From Pelagibacterales bacterium SAG-MED22 (GTDB lineage Bacteria; Pseudomonadota; Alphaproteobacteria; Pelagibacterales; Pelagibacteraceae), in assembly GCA_014653985.1 (NCBI GenBank), contig JACWDT010000001.1, positions 248,001 through 312,000 of the forward strand: a stretch of DNA of 64,000 nucleotides. Reading direction: 5' to 3'. The notes under the pieces were generated by a model. That model had not been told where the DNA came from. It saw only the letters and a program-made list of their open reading frames with translations, and did no database searches. The position numbers and the translations under genes were made by a program. Of the stretch, positions 45,768 through 55,258 are shown piece after piece (position 1 is the first letter of the stretch; each line of letters starts with the position of its first letter).

Positions 45768-47444
45768 TTAGGTTGCAGTTTTAATTGTTGTACGCTTCAT
45801 GATAAAGACTTGTTGTGCCATAGTTAAAATATTATTAATTGTCCAATAAATTACTAATCCAGCAGGAAAGGGAGCTAATATTATTGTTAAGAAAAGTGGA
45901 AAGAACATGAATATTTTTGCCTGCATTGGATCTGTAGGCGCTGGGTTAAGTTTCATCTGCACAAACATACTGATACCCATTGCTATTGGCCAAGCTCCAA
46001 TCATTAAAAATGATGGAACATCATATGGTAGCAACCCAAATAGATTAAATAATGAAGTTGGATCTCTTTCAGATAAATCTTGTATCCAGCCATAAAACGG
46101 CATGTGTCTCATTTCGATAGTCACAAATAAAACTTTATATAAAGCAAAAAAAACTGGGATTTGGACTAGAATTGGCAAACATCCTGACATGGGGTTAACT
46201 TTTTCTTTCTTATATAGTGCCATCATTGCTTGCTGTAATTTCATCTTATCATTTTTATGAAGCTCTTTAAGTCTTGTCATTTCAGGAGTTAGTGCCTTCA
46301 TTTTAGCCATACTTCTAAATGAGAAATTTGCTAAAGGGAAAAATGCTAGTCTTATGCAAATAGTAATTGCTATGATTGCTAAGCCATAATTTCCAAGAAG
46401 TTTGAAGAAATAATCTATTCCAAAAAATAATGGTTTGGTTATAAAATACAAAAACCCCCAATCAATTGTTAGGTCAAATTTATCTATTTTTAGAGATTCT
46501 GCGTAACCATCAATAACATCTACTCTTTTAGCAGCTACGATGATCTGCATTTTATCTTCAATAGATGAATTGCTATTTAACTCGAGAGGCTCAGTTGCCA
46601 CAAAATTTGCTCTAAATTTATTTTTATAATCAAAAGTAGTTTTGAATTCTTTTCCTTTCGGAGGAATTAATGAAGTTATCCAGTACTTATCTCCAATACC
46701 TAGCCATCCTTTTTGAGCAGTTCTTGAAAATTTTTTTTCTTCAATATCATCATAATCTTCCTCAATAAGCTCATCATCAAGTGTTGCAACTAAACCTTCA
46801 TGAAGTATATAAAAATTTGTTATTTCAGGTGCTTCATTTCTAATAATTTGTCCATATGAATAAAAATCGTATTTGTTATTTGTAGAATTAATTACTCTTT
46901 GTTTAACTGTAAATAAGAACTTATCATCAATTGATATTTCTTTTTCAAAAGTAATACCCTGATCATTCGTCCATATTAATTTAATTGGGGACTCTGCAGT
47001 TAATTTTTTATTCCCTGATACAGACCAAATTGAATTAGAATTTGGGATTTTAACATTTTTATCAGTTGTTATAAATCCACTCTCTATCAAGTACCCTTCT
47101 TTTGCATTTCTTGGTGCTAACAAGTTTACCTTTTCATCACCATTTAAAACTACATTATATTCTTTAAAAGTTAGATCATCTATCGCTGCTCCCTTCAAAG
47201 ATATTGAACCGATTATACTCTGATTTTCAAACTGAATTCTTTCACTTTCACTTAATGCCTGTTCTCTTGAAATTTCTATAATATTTTCTTTTTGATCTAA
47301 GCTAGGAGCATCTGAACTTTGTTCAGTTTTATTTTGTTCAGCAATGCTCTCTGGAGTCACTGGTGGAGGTGCAAAAAAAAGTGTGTAGAGTAAAATTACA
47401 GCTGCAGATAAACTTATGGCAGCTATTATATTTCGGGTCTCCAT
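45768..47444 (-). CDS. yidC: Membrane protein insertase YidC
   Basis: N-terminal TM and periplasmic P1 domain, C-terminal conserved MNPMSGCLPILVQIPVFFALYKVL; operon with yidD-rnpA-rpmH. Confidence 0.95.
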   Translation of the reverse strand: METRNIIAAISLSAAVILLYTLFFAPPPVTPESIAEQNKTEQSSDAPSLDQKENIIEISREQALSESERIQFENQSIIGSISLKGAAIDDLTFKEYNVVLNGDEKVNLLAPRNAKEGYLIESGFITTDKNVKIPNSNSIWSVSGNKKLTAESPIKLIWTNDQGITFEKEISIDDKFLFTVKQRVINSTNNKYDFYSYGQIIRNEAPEITNFYILHEGLVATLDDELIEEDYDDIEEKKFSRTAQKGWLGIGDKYWITSLIPPKGKEFKTTFDYKNKFRANFVATEPLELNSNSSIEDKMQIIVAAKRVDVIDGYAESLKIDKFDLTIDWGFLYFITKPLFFGIDYFFKLLGNYGLAIIAITICIRLAFFPLANFSFRSMAKMKALTPEMTRLKELHKNDKMKLQQAMMALYKKEKVNPMSGCLPILVQIPVFFALYKVLFVTIEMRHMPFYGWIQDLSERDPTSLFNLFGLLPYDVPSFLMIGAWPIAMGISMFVQMKLNPAPTDPMQAKIFMFFPLFLTIILAPFPAGLVIYWTINNILTMAQQVFIMKRTTIKTAT

Positions 47445-47695
47445 TATTTATTATCCTTTACTTCTTTTTTTACAGGATCAAATCCTTCTCCTCCGCCTAA
47501 AAATTTAATTGGATGACATGACAGAATTCTTTTAATACTCTTGAAAAGACCTTTAACAAAACCAAATTCTTTTAAAGCATCAATGCTATATTCAGAACAT
47601 GTAGGCAAATATCGGCAAGAGTGTCCAAATAAAGGACTAATAAGATATTTGTAACCCTTAATAAGTTTAATTAATAATTTAGTAAATATATTCAT
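47444..47695 (-). CDS. yidD: Membrane protein insertion efficiency factor YidD
   Basis: LIKGYKYLISPLFGHSCRYLPTCSEYSIDALKEFG. Confidence 0.95.
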   Translation of the reverse strand: MNIFTKLLIKLIKGYKYLISPLFGHSCRYLPTCSEYSIDALKEFGFVKGLFKSIKRILSCHPIKFLGGGEGFDPVKKEVKDNK

Positions 47696-48036
47696 TATTT
47701 AATTTTTTCTAAGTCTTGAAATAGGGTTTCTTTTATATTTTTGTATTCATTGTTTAACATACTCTCCTTTGCAAGAACAAGGATAGAAAAATCAAAGTTT
47801 ATTGATATTATTTTAACTGCATCATTAACAATACTTCTTAACCTTCTTTTAATTTTATTTCTTTTAACTGCATTTCCAATTTTTTTTTTAACTGAAAAAC
47901 TTATATTGAGTTTTTTATTGTCTTTATCAGGCAATTTTCCAAAAAAAATAGTCACATACTTATTAGAAATTTTCTTCTTTTTTAAAAGACTTTTAAATTC
48001 TTCATTCTTTGAAAGAGCAAGGATTTTGCTTTTCAT
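47695..48036 (-). CDS. rnpA: RNase P protein component
   Basis: VKKKIGNAVKRNKIKRRLRSIVND motif; between rpmH and yidD. Confidence 0.93.
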   Translation of the reverse strand: MKSKILALSKNEEFKSLLKKKKISNKYVTIFFGKLPDKDNKKLNISFSVKKKIGNAVKRNKIKRRLRSIVNDAVKIISINFDFSILVLAKESMLNNEYKNIKETLFQDLEKIK

Positions 48037-48040
48037 TTAT

Positions 48041-48181
48041 TTAAACAGAAACTGTTAGTGACTTTCTTCCTCTAGCTCTTCTTCTGGCTAAAAGTTTTTT
48101 ACCACCTTTTGTTTTCATCTTTGATCTAAAGCCATGTTTTCTGGCTCTTTTTACATTAGAGGGCTGGTATGTTCTTTTCAT
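48041..48181 (-). CDS. rpmH: Ribosomal protein L34
   Basis: Not in ORF track (46 aa). Translated by eye: [46 protein letters not shown]. Confidence 0.97.
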   Translation of the reverse strand: MKRTYQPSNVKRARKHGFRSKMKTKGGKKLLARRRARGRKSLTVSV

Positions 48182-48274
48182 AATAAGTGGTTATTTTTTT
48201 ATTAAATTTCGCCCTTTATAGTAATTAAATATATAAATAGCAAATAGAACATTTTATAAATAGCTTTGTTATTA

Positions 48275-48997
48275 ATGAAAAAATCAAACAAATTTAAATT
48301 ATTTATAGGTTTAGTTTATTTAATACTAATTAGTTTATTTTTAATTTTTTTCTTCTCTAAATTTAGCATTCAGGAACTTACCTCATATGACTTTATAAGA
48401 GAAAATAGATTATATTTTTCTGAATTAAAAAAATCTAATCTAATTCTGATATTTTTTATTTTTTTGGGTTTAACAATTTTATGGGTATTTCCTCTTTTAG
48501 GTTTTGGATCACCTGTTGCTTTAATGGGTGGATTTATTTTTGGAAAATGGATAGGTACCATTATTGTTGTACTCGGGTTGAGTGTTGGTGCAACTTTTTT
48601 ATATATTTTTGGAAATTATTTTTTAAAAGAGTTTATTAAAGAAAAGCTTTCAAATAAATATTACAAACTAGAGACTAAATTTAAAAAATCTGAGTTTATT
48701 TATTTACTCATATATCGTTTTATAGGAGGAATACCTTGGCAGATCAGCTGTTTACTTCCAACGCTTTTTAATGTCCGAGTAAGAAATTTTTTCTTTGCAA
48801 CACTAATAGGCATAGTACCACAAATATTTTTAGCAGTATCTATTGGAAGTGGGTTTGAAAAAATTATTGATCAAAACTCCGAAGTTCCTGGTATTATTGA
48901 AATTATCTTTTCACCAGATATTTACATTCCGCTTGTAGCTTTTTTTGGTTTAATCTTAGTTACTATCTTTTTAAGGAAGATATTTTATAAAAATTAG
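48275..48997 (+). CDS. TVP38/TMEM64 (VTT-domain) membrane protein
   Basis: FGSPVALMGGFIFGKWIGTIIVVLGLSVGATFLYIFGNYF, RFIGGIPWQISCLLP. Confidence 0.88.
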   Translation: MKKSNKFKLFIGLVYLILISLFLIFFFSKFSIQELTSYDFIRENRLYFSELKKSNLILIFFIFLGLTILWVFPLLGFGSPVALMGGFIFGKWIGTIIVVLGLSVGATFLYIFGNYFLKEFIKEKLSNKYYKLETKFKKSEFIYLLIYRFIGGIPWQISCLLPTLFNVRVRNFFFATLIGIVPQIFLAVSIGSGFEKIIDQNSEVPGIIEIIFSPDIYIPLVAFFGLILVTIFLRKIFYKN

Positions 48998-49071
48998 TGG
49001 TGCTCCCACCCTGTACTGACCAGGGAACTAGTCATTACCAATGACTTGTTATGCCATTTAACTACAGGAGC
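48998..49071 (-). tRNA. tRNA-Thr (GGT), atypical T-loop
   Basis: Acceptor GCTCCTG/TGGGAGC + A + CCA; D-arm GTTA-AATGGCA-TAAC; anticodon AGTCA-TTGGTAA-TGACT; T-arm CCCTG-GTCAGTA-CAGGG. Confidence 0.85.
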
Positions 49072-49170
49072 AAAGAAACAATTTATATTTTGTGGATAAT
49101 AATGCATTTTTTTCAAATTATTGCCTTAATTTTTTGACCAATATGATTTATATCTATTTAAGAAAATGTT

Positions 49171-49371
49171 ATGGGAATTCACTACGATTATAAGTCAACC
49201 AAAGGCAATAAGCTTATGGAAAAGCAAGCTAAAAGAGAAAAGAAGCTTGCTGAAAAAAAAGCTAAACGTTTAGCTAAGGAAGGTCCAAAACAAGAAGAAC
49301 CTAAAATAAAAGCTTTAGATCCCAATAAGCCGATATCTTTAGATTTTTTGACAAATCCAAACAAAGAATGA
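49171..49371 (+). CDS. Small basic/charged hypothetical protein
   Basis: 66 aa MGIHYDYKSTKGNKLMEKQAKREKKLAEKKAKRLAKEG; stop overlaps next small ORF. Confidence 0.65.
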   Translation: MGIHYDYKSTKGNKLMEKQAKREKKLAEKKAKRLAKEGPKQEEPKIKALDPNKPISLDFLTNPNKE

Positions 49372-49469
49372 GTTCTAAAGATAAAAACGAGCGTTTAAGT
49401 CTTGCTCTTAGAAAAAATTTGAAAAAAAGAAAGATTTTCCAAAAAAAAAATAAGAAAAAAAATAAATAA
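49368..49469 (+). CDS. Very small basic protein upstream of dcd
   Basis: Not in ORF track: [37 protein letters not shown] overlap with preceding ORF and TAATG overlap with dcd start. Confidence 0.6.
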   Translation: MSSKDKNERLSLALRKNLKKRKIFQKKNKKKNK

Positions 49470-50023
49470 TGTCAGTTCTCTCCGATAAATGGATTAGAAA
49501 AATGTCCAAAGAATACAACATGATTTCACCTTTTGAGGAAAAACAAGTAAGAGGCAAGAGTATTTCTTATGGACTTTCTTCTTTTGGCTATGATGCAAGA
49601 GTATCAGACGAGTTTAAAATTTTTACAAATGTTAATTCTGAGATTGTTGACCCTAAAAATTTCAAACCAACAAATTTTGTAACTAAAAATGTATCTGAAT
49701 GTGTTATTCCACCAAATTCATTTGTTTTAGCAAGAACTGTAGAAAAATTTAAAATTCCAAATGATGTATTGGTTATTTGTCTAGGTAAATCAACATATGC
49801 AAGATGTGGGATCATTGTAAATGTAACCCCACTAGAGCCTGGGTGGGAAGGATATGTTACACTTGAATTTTCAAACACCACACCTTTACCTGCAAAAATT
49901 TATGCAAACGAAGGTGTTGCGCAATTTATTTTCTTAAAAGGAAATGAAAAACCAGAAGTGACTTATGCAGATCGAGATGGAAAGTATATGGGTCAAACTG
50001 GGGTAACATTACCTAAAGTTTAA
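49469..50023 (+). CDS. dcd: dCTP deaminase
   Basis: [64 protein letters not shown]. Confidence 0.95.
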   Translation: MSVLSDKWIRKMSKEYNMISPFEEKQVRGKSISYGLSSFGYDARVSDEFKIFTNVNSEIVDPKNFKPTNFVTKNVSECVIPPNSFVLARTVEKFKIPNDVLVICLGKSTYARCGIIVNVTPLEPGWEGYVTLEFSNTTPLPAKIYANEGVAQFIFLKGNEKPEVTYADRDGKYMGQTGVTLPKV

Positions 50024-50025
50024 AT

Positions 50026-51279
50026 ATGCAAAGACTAGAGGTTCTTGGAGCGAATAAGCTCAAGGGACAAATAAATATTTCAGGATCAAAAAACGCATCA
50101 CTACCAATTTTGGCAGCAACATTGCTTTCAAAAAATAAAATAACTTTAAAAAATTTACCAAAAGTTAAAGATATAGAGACAATGATTAATTTACTTCAAT
50201 CATTGGGATCAATTACTAAATTTACTAAACAAAATCTTGTTATAGATAATTCTAAACAAAAAAAAGTTTTTGCATCTTATAATTTAGTAAAAACCATGAG
50301 AGCTGGAATATTAGTGCTCGGTCCATTACTTGCTAAGTTTGGCAACGCAAAAGTTTCACTACCAGGTGGTTGTGCAATTGGTACCAGACCTGTTGATATT
50401 CATCTTAAAGCTTTATCAAAACTTGGAGTTAAATTTAAGATTTTAAATGGATATGTTCATGCTAATGCTCCAAAAGGACTAATAGGGACAACCATAAGTT
50501 TCTCAAAAATATCTGTCGGTGCTACGGAGAATTTAATTATTGCTGCTTGTTTTGCAAAAGGAAAAACTATTTTAAAAAATTGTGCAATTGAACCCGAAAT
50601 AAAAGATTTAGTTAATTTTCTATTAAAAATGGGTTGCAAAATCAAATGGATTGGTAAACGTTCAATAAAAATCTCTGGAGTAAAACAAATTAAAGAAATT
50701 AGTTATTCAGTTATGTTTGACAGGATTGAAGCCGGAACATATTTGATTGCGGCAGCATTGACAGAGGGAAATTTACAAATAAAAAATGTGATACCCAAAA
50801 TAATCAAAACTGAAATTGATATTTTAAAAAAAATTGGAGCTAAAATAAAAGTTAATCACGATAAGATAAACATTTTAGGCAATAAAAAGATAAAAAATTT
50901 AGAAATTAAAACAGCTCCATATCCAGGTTTTCCAACTGATTTACAGGCCCAAATAATGGTTTTGTTATGCAAAGCAAATAAAAAATCAATAATCAGAGAG
51001 GATATTTTTGAAAATCGATTTATGCATGTTGCTGAACTAAACCGTATGGGCGCAAAAATTTTAACTAAAGGAAACAAAGCTTTAGTTCAAGGAAATATAA
51101 ATTTTGCACCTGCTGAATTAATGGCCACAGATTTAAGAGCTTCAGTTTCATTGGTCCTTGCTGCTTTAACAGCTAAGGGAAAATCTGTTATCAATAGAAT
51201 TTATCATTTAGATAGAGGTTATGAAAATATAGAAAAAAAGTTAAAAAAGGTTGGGGCAAAAATACGTCGAGTATACTAA
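50026..51279 (+). CDS. murA: UDP-N-acetylglucosamine 1-carboxyvinyltransferase
   Basis: GQINISGSKNASLPILAATLL, LPGGCAIGTRPVDIHL, YPGFPTDLQAQ. Confidence 0.97.
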   Translation: MQRLEVLGANKLKGQINISGSKNASLPILAATLLSKNKITLKNLPKVKDIETMINLLQSLGSITKFTKQNLVIDNSKQKKVFASYNLVKTMRAGILVLGPLLAKFGNAKVSLPGGCAIGTRPVDIHLKALSKLGVKFKILNGYVHANAPKGLIGTTISFSKISVGATENLIIAACFAKGKTILKNCAIEPEIKDLVNFLLKMGCKIKWIGKRSIKISGVKQIKEISYSVMFDRIEAGTYLIAAALTEGNLQIKNVIPKIIKTEIDILKKIGAKIKVNHDKINILGNKKIKNLEIKTAPYPGFPTDLQAQIMVLLCKANKKSIIREDIFENRFMHVAELNRMGAKILTKGNKALVQGNINFAPAELMATDLRASVSLVLAALTAKGKSVINRIYHLDRGYENIEKKLKKVGAKIRRVY

Positions 51280-51677
51280 TGGAAAAAAAATATCTAGCAA
51301 AAATTATTGCAAACGATCAAGAGGGTTTACAAATGATTTCTGCATGCAGTGCTGGGGCAAAGGTAAGGGTTCTTGATATAAAATATCTTGCATCAAATAA
51401 AGTATTTTTGCTGTCAATAGAGCGAACAAAAGTTGAAACTGGTCAAGAGAATAAAAAAATCAATAGTATTTGTAGGTTTGATTTCGTTGATAAAGTAAAA
51501 TCTAAAAATATAGATCAGTCAAATCAGGAATTAGTTTTAGAATTAATTGGAATTGATTATTTGAAAAATAATACTGACTATGAAATAAGCTTAATTTTTA
51601 GTAACAATGCGCACATTGCTTTGACTACAGAAACAATTGAAGTAAGACTAGAAGATCAAAATGAAATTAAAGATTAA
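51279..51677 (+). CDS. DUF2948-like protein between murA and hisD
   Basis: 132 aa; position and pattern (LQMISACSAGAKVRV...) match the alphaproteobacterial murA-DUF2948-hisD order. Confidence 0.7.
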   Translation: MEKKYLAKIIANDQEGLQMISACSAGAKVRVLDIKYLASNKVFLLSIERTKVETGQENKKINSICRFDFVDKVKSKNIDQSNQELVLELIGIDYLKNNTDYEISLIFSNNAHIALTTETIEVRLEDQNEIKD

Positions 51678-52960
51678 TGAAAATACTAAATAGCACTGAT
51701 AAGAATTTTAATAATTCTTTGAATAAATTACTTTTACAGAGAAAAAAAAAGGTTCAATCTAGTTTTATCTCAGTGACCAGTATTGTTAGAGACGTAAAAA
51801 AAAATGGTGATAAAGCTTTATTGAAATATGAAAAAAAGTTTAATCAAAACAGAACTATTGTTCCTAAGTCAAATCAAATTAATAATTCAATAAAATCTTT
51901 AAATCAAAAAGTAAAAAAAGCAATTGATATTGCTTATGATAGAATTTACAAATTTCATTCTCTTCAAAAATTTAAAAATATTTCTTTTATCGATAAGTTT
52001 AAAAATAAACTTGAATACAAATATTTACCAATAGACTCAGTTGCAATATATGTCCCTGGTTCTTCAGCATCTTATCCATCAAGTGTTTTAATGAATGCTG
52101 TTCCAGCAATTGTTGCCGGTGTTAAAAGATTAATAATGATTAACCCTGGTTTTAAAGGAAAGCAAAATCCAGCAGTTTTATACGCAGCAAAAAAATGTAA
52201 AATAACAGAAATTTATTCTATTGGTGGTCCTTCTGCAGTTGCTGCTGTTGCTTACGGAACAAAAAAAATTAAAAAGGTTGATAAAATTGTTGGTCCTGGA
52301 AACGCTTACGTGGCTGCAGCAAAAAAAGAGGTTTTTGGAGATGTGGGCATTGAAGGTATGACAGCTGGTCCCTCTGAGGTAACTATTGTTTGTGATAAAT
52401 ATTCAAATCCTGAATGGGTTGCAAGTGATCTAATAGGTCAAGCAGAACACGATAATCTTGCTCAATGTATTTTAATTTCAAAAGATAAAAAATTATTAGA
52501 AAAAGTAAAAATTGAATTAATCAAACAATTAAAAAAAATTCCAAGAGTATCTGTAGCTAGAAAGAGTTTAAATAATAATGGAATTTTGATGTATGTAAAT
52601 TCAGACAAAAAAATTATTGAGATTGTAAATAAAATTGCACCAGAGCATTTAGAGTTAAATATTCAAAATTATAAATCTTATGTTTCTAAAATTAGAAATG
52701 CTGGATCTATATGTTTAGGAAAATATGCTGTAATGGCAATGACAGATTATAATGTTGGTTCTAATCACGTTCTCCCAACAAATGGATCTGCAAAATACTC
52801 GAGTGGAATTAGTGTGAATGAATTTTATAAAAGAATTTCTTACATAAACCTATCAAAAAAGGGTATTGAAAGTCTTGGACCATCAGTTATAACACTTGCA
52901 AATTACGAAGGGCTGGTTGGACACGCTCAATCAGTAATAAAAAGAATTAGGAGAAAATAA
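51677..52960 (+). CDS. hisD: Histidinol dehydrogenase
   Basis: [46 protein letters not shown]. Confidence 0.97.
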   Translation: MKILNSTDKNFNNSLNKLLLQRKKKVQSSFISVTSIVRDVKKNGDKALLKYEKKFNQNRTIVPKSNQINNSIKSLNQKVKKAIDIAYDRIYKFHSLQKFKNISFIDKFKNKLEYKYLPIDSVAIYVPGSSASYPSSVLMNAVPAIVAGVKRLIMINPGFKGKQNPAVLYAAKKCKITEIYSIGGPSAVAAVAYGTKKIKKVDKIVGPGNAYVAAAKKEVFGDVGIEGMTAGPSEVTIVCDKYSNPEWVASDLIGQAEHDNLAQCILISKDKKLLEKVKIELIKQLKKIPRVSVARKSLNNNGILMYVNSDKKIIEIVNKIAPEHLELNIQNYKSYVSKIRNAGSICLGKYAVMAMTDYNVGSNHVLPTNGSAKYSSGISVNEFYKRISYINLSKKGIESLGPSVITLANYEGLVGHAQSVIKRIRRK

Positions 52961-52962
52961 AT

Positions 52963-53178
52963 TTGTCAAAACAAGACTTACTGGAATTTAAAGGTAAAGT
53001 GATTGATCTACTTCCAAATGCTATGTTTAGAGTTAAGTTAGAAAATGGACATACGGTTACAGCTCATACAGCAGGTAAGTTAAGAAAAAACAGAATTAGA
53101 GTTCTTCAAGGTGATAACGTGACTGTAGAAATGACACCTTATGACCTAACAAAAGGCAGAATAATCTTTAGAGGTTAA
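52963..53178 (+). CDS. infA: Translation initiation factor IF-1 (TTG start)
   Basis: [59 protein letters not shown]. Confidence 0.96.
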   Translation: MSKQDLLEFKGKVIDLLPNAMFRVKLENGHTVTAHTAGKLRKNRIRVLQGDNVTVEMTPYDLTKGRIIFRG

Positions 53179-53184
53179 AATCCT

Positions 53185-53259
53185 GCCTCGGTAGCTCAGG
53201 AGTAGAGCAGAGCCCTGAAAAGGCTTGTGTCGGAGGTGCGAATCCTTCCCGAGGCACCA
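53185..53259 (+). tRNA. tRNA-Phe (GAA), atypical D- and T-loop tertiary positions
   Basis: Acceptor GCCTCGG/CCGAGGC + ACCA; anticodon GAGCC-CTGAAAA-GGCTT; D-loop AGGAGTA; T-arm GGAGG-TGCGAAT-CCTTC. Confidence 0.9.
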
Positions 53260-53341
53260 CCATTTACTTTTCGTCTTGAAATAATTAAAAAAAAAATTAA
53301 CCTATTTACTATAATAAATAACAAAAGGACTAAGTAATAAG

Positions 53342-53554
53342 ATGAGTACACTAACTGGTAAAATTAAATGGTATAATGGAAAAAAAGGATATGGCTTTAT
53401 TGAAAGAGACGATAAAGAAAAAGACGCCTTTGTTCATGCCTCTGCTGTAAAAGATGCTGGAATGAGATATCTTAATGAGGGTGATAAACTTGAATTTACA
53501 TTAGAAGACGGTCCTAAAGGTCCTTCTGCAGTTAATTTAAAGAAAGTAGACTAA
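53342..53554 (+). CDS. Cold-shock domain protein (CspA family)
   Basis: GKIKWYNGKKGYGFIERDDKEKDAFVHASAV. Confidence 0.95.
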   Translation: MSTLTGKIKWYNGKKGYGFIERDDKEKDAFVHASAVKDAGMRYLNEGDKLEFTLEDGPKGPSAVNLKKVD

Positions 53555-53570
53555 TTTCTATTTAATATTT

Positions 53571-53610
53571 TAAGGACGTTTTATCTAATTATACTAGATA
53601 CACGTCCTTA
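53571..53610 (+). terminator. Hairpin downstream of the cold-shock gene (terminator or structured RNA)
   Basis: TAAGGACGT...ACGTCCTTA 9-bp arms with inner ATCTA/TAGAT arms. No long U-tract follows. Confidence 0.5.
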
Positions 53611-53715
53611 CTAAATTAGCTCTTGCGTTATAGTAGTTTTTGTCTAAAAGACTGCTCATGATTATAAATATTACATTTAGAGAGACCACAAGAAACACTC
53701 ATAGAAATAGTTTTC

Positions 53716-53737
53716 ATAGCCTATAGGCTATTTATTT
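53716..53737 (+). terminator. Perfect 16-nt palindrome plus T-rich tail, terminator-like
   Basis: ATAGCCTATAGGCTAT followed by TTATTTATAAT. Confidence 0.4.
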
Positions 53738-53784
53738 ATAATATAATTTTAAATCCACAGAAAAATAATATAAAAACAAGGGAT

Positions 53785-53859
53785 GCCTGGGTGGTGTAAC
53801 GGTTAGCACGAAAGTTTGTGGAACTTTAAGTTTGAGTTCGATTCTCAGCCCGGGTACCA
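53785..53859 (+). tRNA. tRNA-His (GTG), no encoded G-1, A73 discriminator
   Basis: Acceptor GCCTGGG/CCCGGGT + ACCA; anticodon AAAGT-TTGTGGA-ACTTT; T-arm TTGAG-TTCGATT-CTCAG; base before G1 is T. Confidence 0.9.
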
Positions 53860-53863
53860 AAAA

Positions 53864-55258
53864 ATGGATAAAGAAAATAAATTAGTACCTGGATTACCTT
53901 CAGGTTTTGAAGATCGTTGGAGTAATAAACTTCTTCTTAAAAAGAAGCTAGTAAATGCTATTGAGAAAAATTTTATCAAGTTTGGAGCTGAGGCTCTAGA
54001 AACACCTTCGTTCGAAATTAGTGAAAATATAGGATCTTTTTTGGCAGAAGATGACACCAATCCTATGTCTGGTGTATTCTCATTCGAAGATGGAGAGAAA
54101 AATATTACTCTTAGATATGATCTGTCTAGTCCACTTGCAAGATTTGTAGCTCAAAACAACCAAGAACTTCCATCAATTTTCAAACGGTATCAAATTCAAA
54201 ATGTTTTTCGTAACGAAAAAGCTGGTAACGGAAGGTATAGAGAATTTATGCAAGCAGACTTTGATATTGTTGGGAATGTTGATCCAGCTCAGGCAAATGC
54301 AGAACTTTGTAATCTAATCTCAAACACATTATCCGACTGTGGTTTGAACAAAGATCAATTTACAATCAATGTAAGCAATAGAAAAATTGTGCAAGGTTTA
54401 ATTAATGAATTAAAAATATCTGAAGAAAAACAGGTCAAAGTTATTAGAGCTATAGATAAATTGGACAAGCCAGGATTTGGTCTAAAGGGAGTTGAAGACT
54501 TATTAAAGAAAGAGAGAAAAGATCAAAGTGGAGCAATTACTAAAGGGGCTGATTTAACTGATCAACAAGCAGCACAAATATTAAATTTTTTAAAAATAAA
54601 AGATTTAAAAGAATTAAAACAAACATTAAACAATCAATTATCTCAAGAAGGTATAAGTGAATTAGAAAATGTATTTGAAATACTTGGATATGGATCAAAT
54701 TTAAATCAAGTTAAAACAAACTTTACGATTGTGAGAGGATTAGCTTATTATTCAGATTTCATTGTTGAAACAAACCTAAATTTCAAAGTCACAAATAATA
54801 AAGGTAAGGAAATTGATATTGGCAGTATATGTTCAGGTGGAGCATATGCAAAACTCATATCAAGATTTAGAGGGGTTGATATTCCAGGTACTGGAATAAG
54901 TTTTGGAGTTGATAGACTGTTATTTGCTCTAATGCAATTAGATCAAATTAAGGTAGAGGACAAAAAACCCGTTTTAGTATGTGTAATGGATAAAAAATAT
55001 TTAAAAAATTATTATGAATTAGTTGATCAACTAAGAGATAACAATATTAATGCTGAAATTTTTTTAGATAGTAAAAAAAACCTTGGTAAACAATTAACTT
55101 TTGCAAATAAAAGAAATTTATTAGTTGCAATTATTTGTGGTGAAAATGAATTCAAAGAAAACACTGTCACCATAAAAAATCTAAAAGGTATCAAGGGCGA
55201 AAATAATCAAACAATACCAAAAGAAGATTTAATCAATGAAGTCAAAAAACTTATCTGA
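53864..55258 (+). CDS. hisS: Histidyl-tRNA synthetase, divergent alphaproteobacterial type
   Basis: Start MDKENKLVPGLPSGFEDRW at 53864 (ORF-track start is inside tRNA-His). NITLRYDLSSPLARFVAQN, VFRNEKAGNGRYREFMQADFDIVG. Confidence 0.93.
   Translation: MDKENKLVPGLPSGFEDRWSNKLLLKKKLVNAIEKNFIKFGAEALETPSFEISENIGSFLAEDDTNPMSGVFSFEDGEKNITLRYDLSSPLARFVAQNNQELPSIFKRYQIQNVFRNEKAGNGRYREFMQADFDIVGNVDPAQANAELCNLISNTLSDCGLNKDQFTINVSNRKIVQGLINELKISEEKQVKVIRAIDKLDKPGFGLKGVEDLLKKERKDQSGAITKGADLTDQQAAQILNFLKIKDLKELKQTLNNQLSQEGISELENVFEILGYGSNLNQVKTNFTIVRGLAYYSDFIVETNLNFKVTNNKGKEIDIGSICSGGAYAKLISRFRGVDIPGTGISFGVDRLLFALMQLDQIKVEDKKPVLVCVMDKKYLKNYYELVDQLRDNNINAEIFLDSKKNLGKQLTFANKRNLLVAIICGENEFKENTVTIKNLKGIKGENNQTIPKEDLINEVKKLI

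Noticed and set aside
53816-53863. N-terminal extension of hisS in the ORF track (MWNFKFEFDSQPGYQK)
   Set aside because: This stretch is the 3' half of tRNA-His; the true start is 53864.
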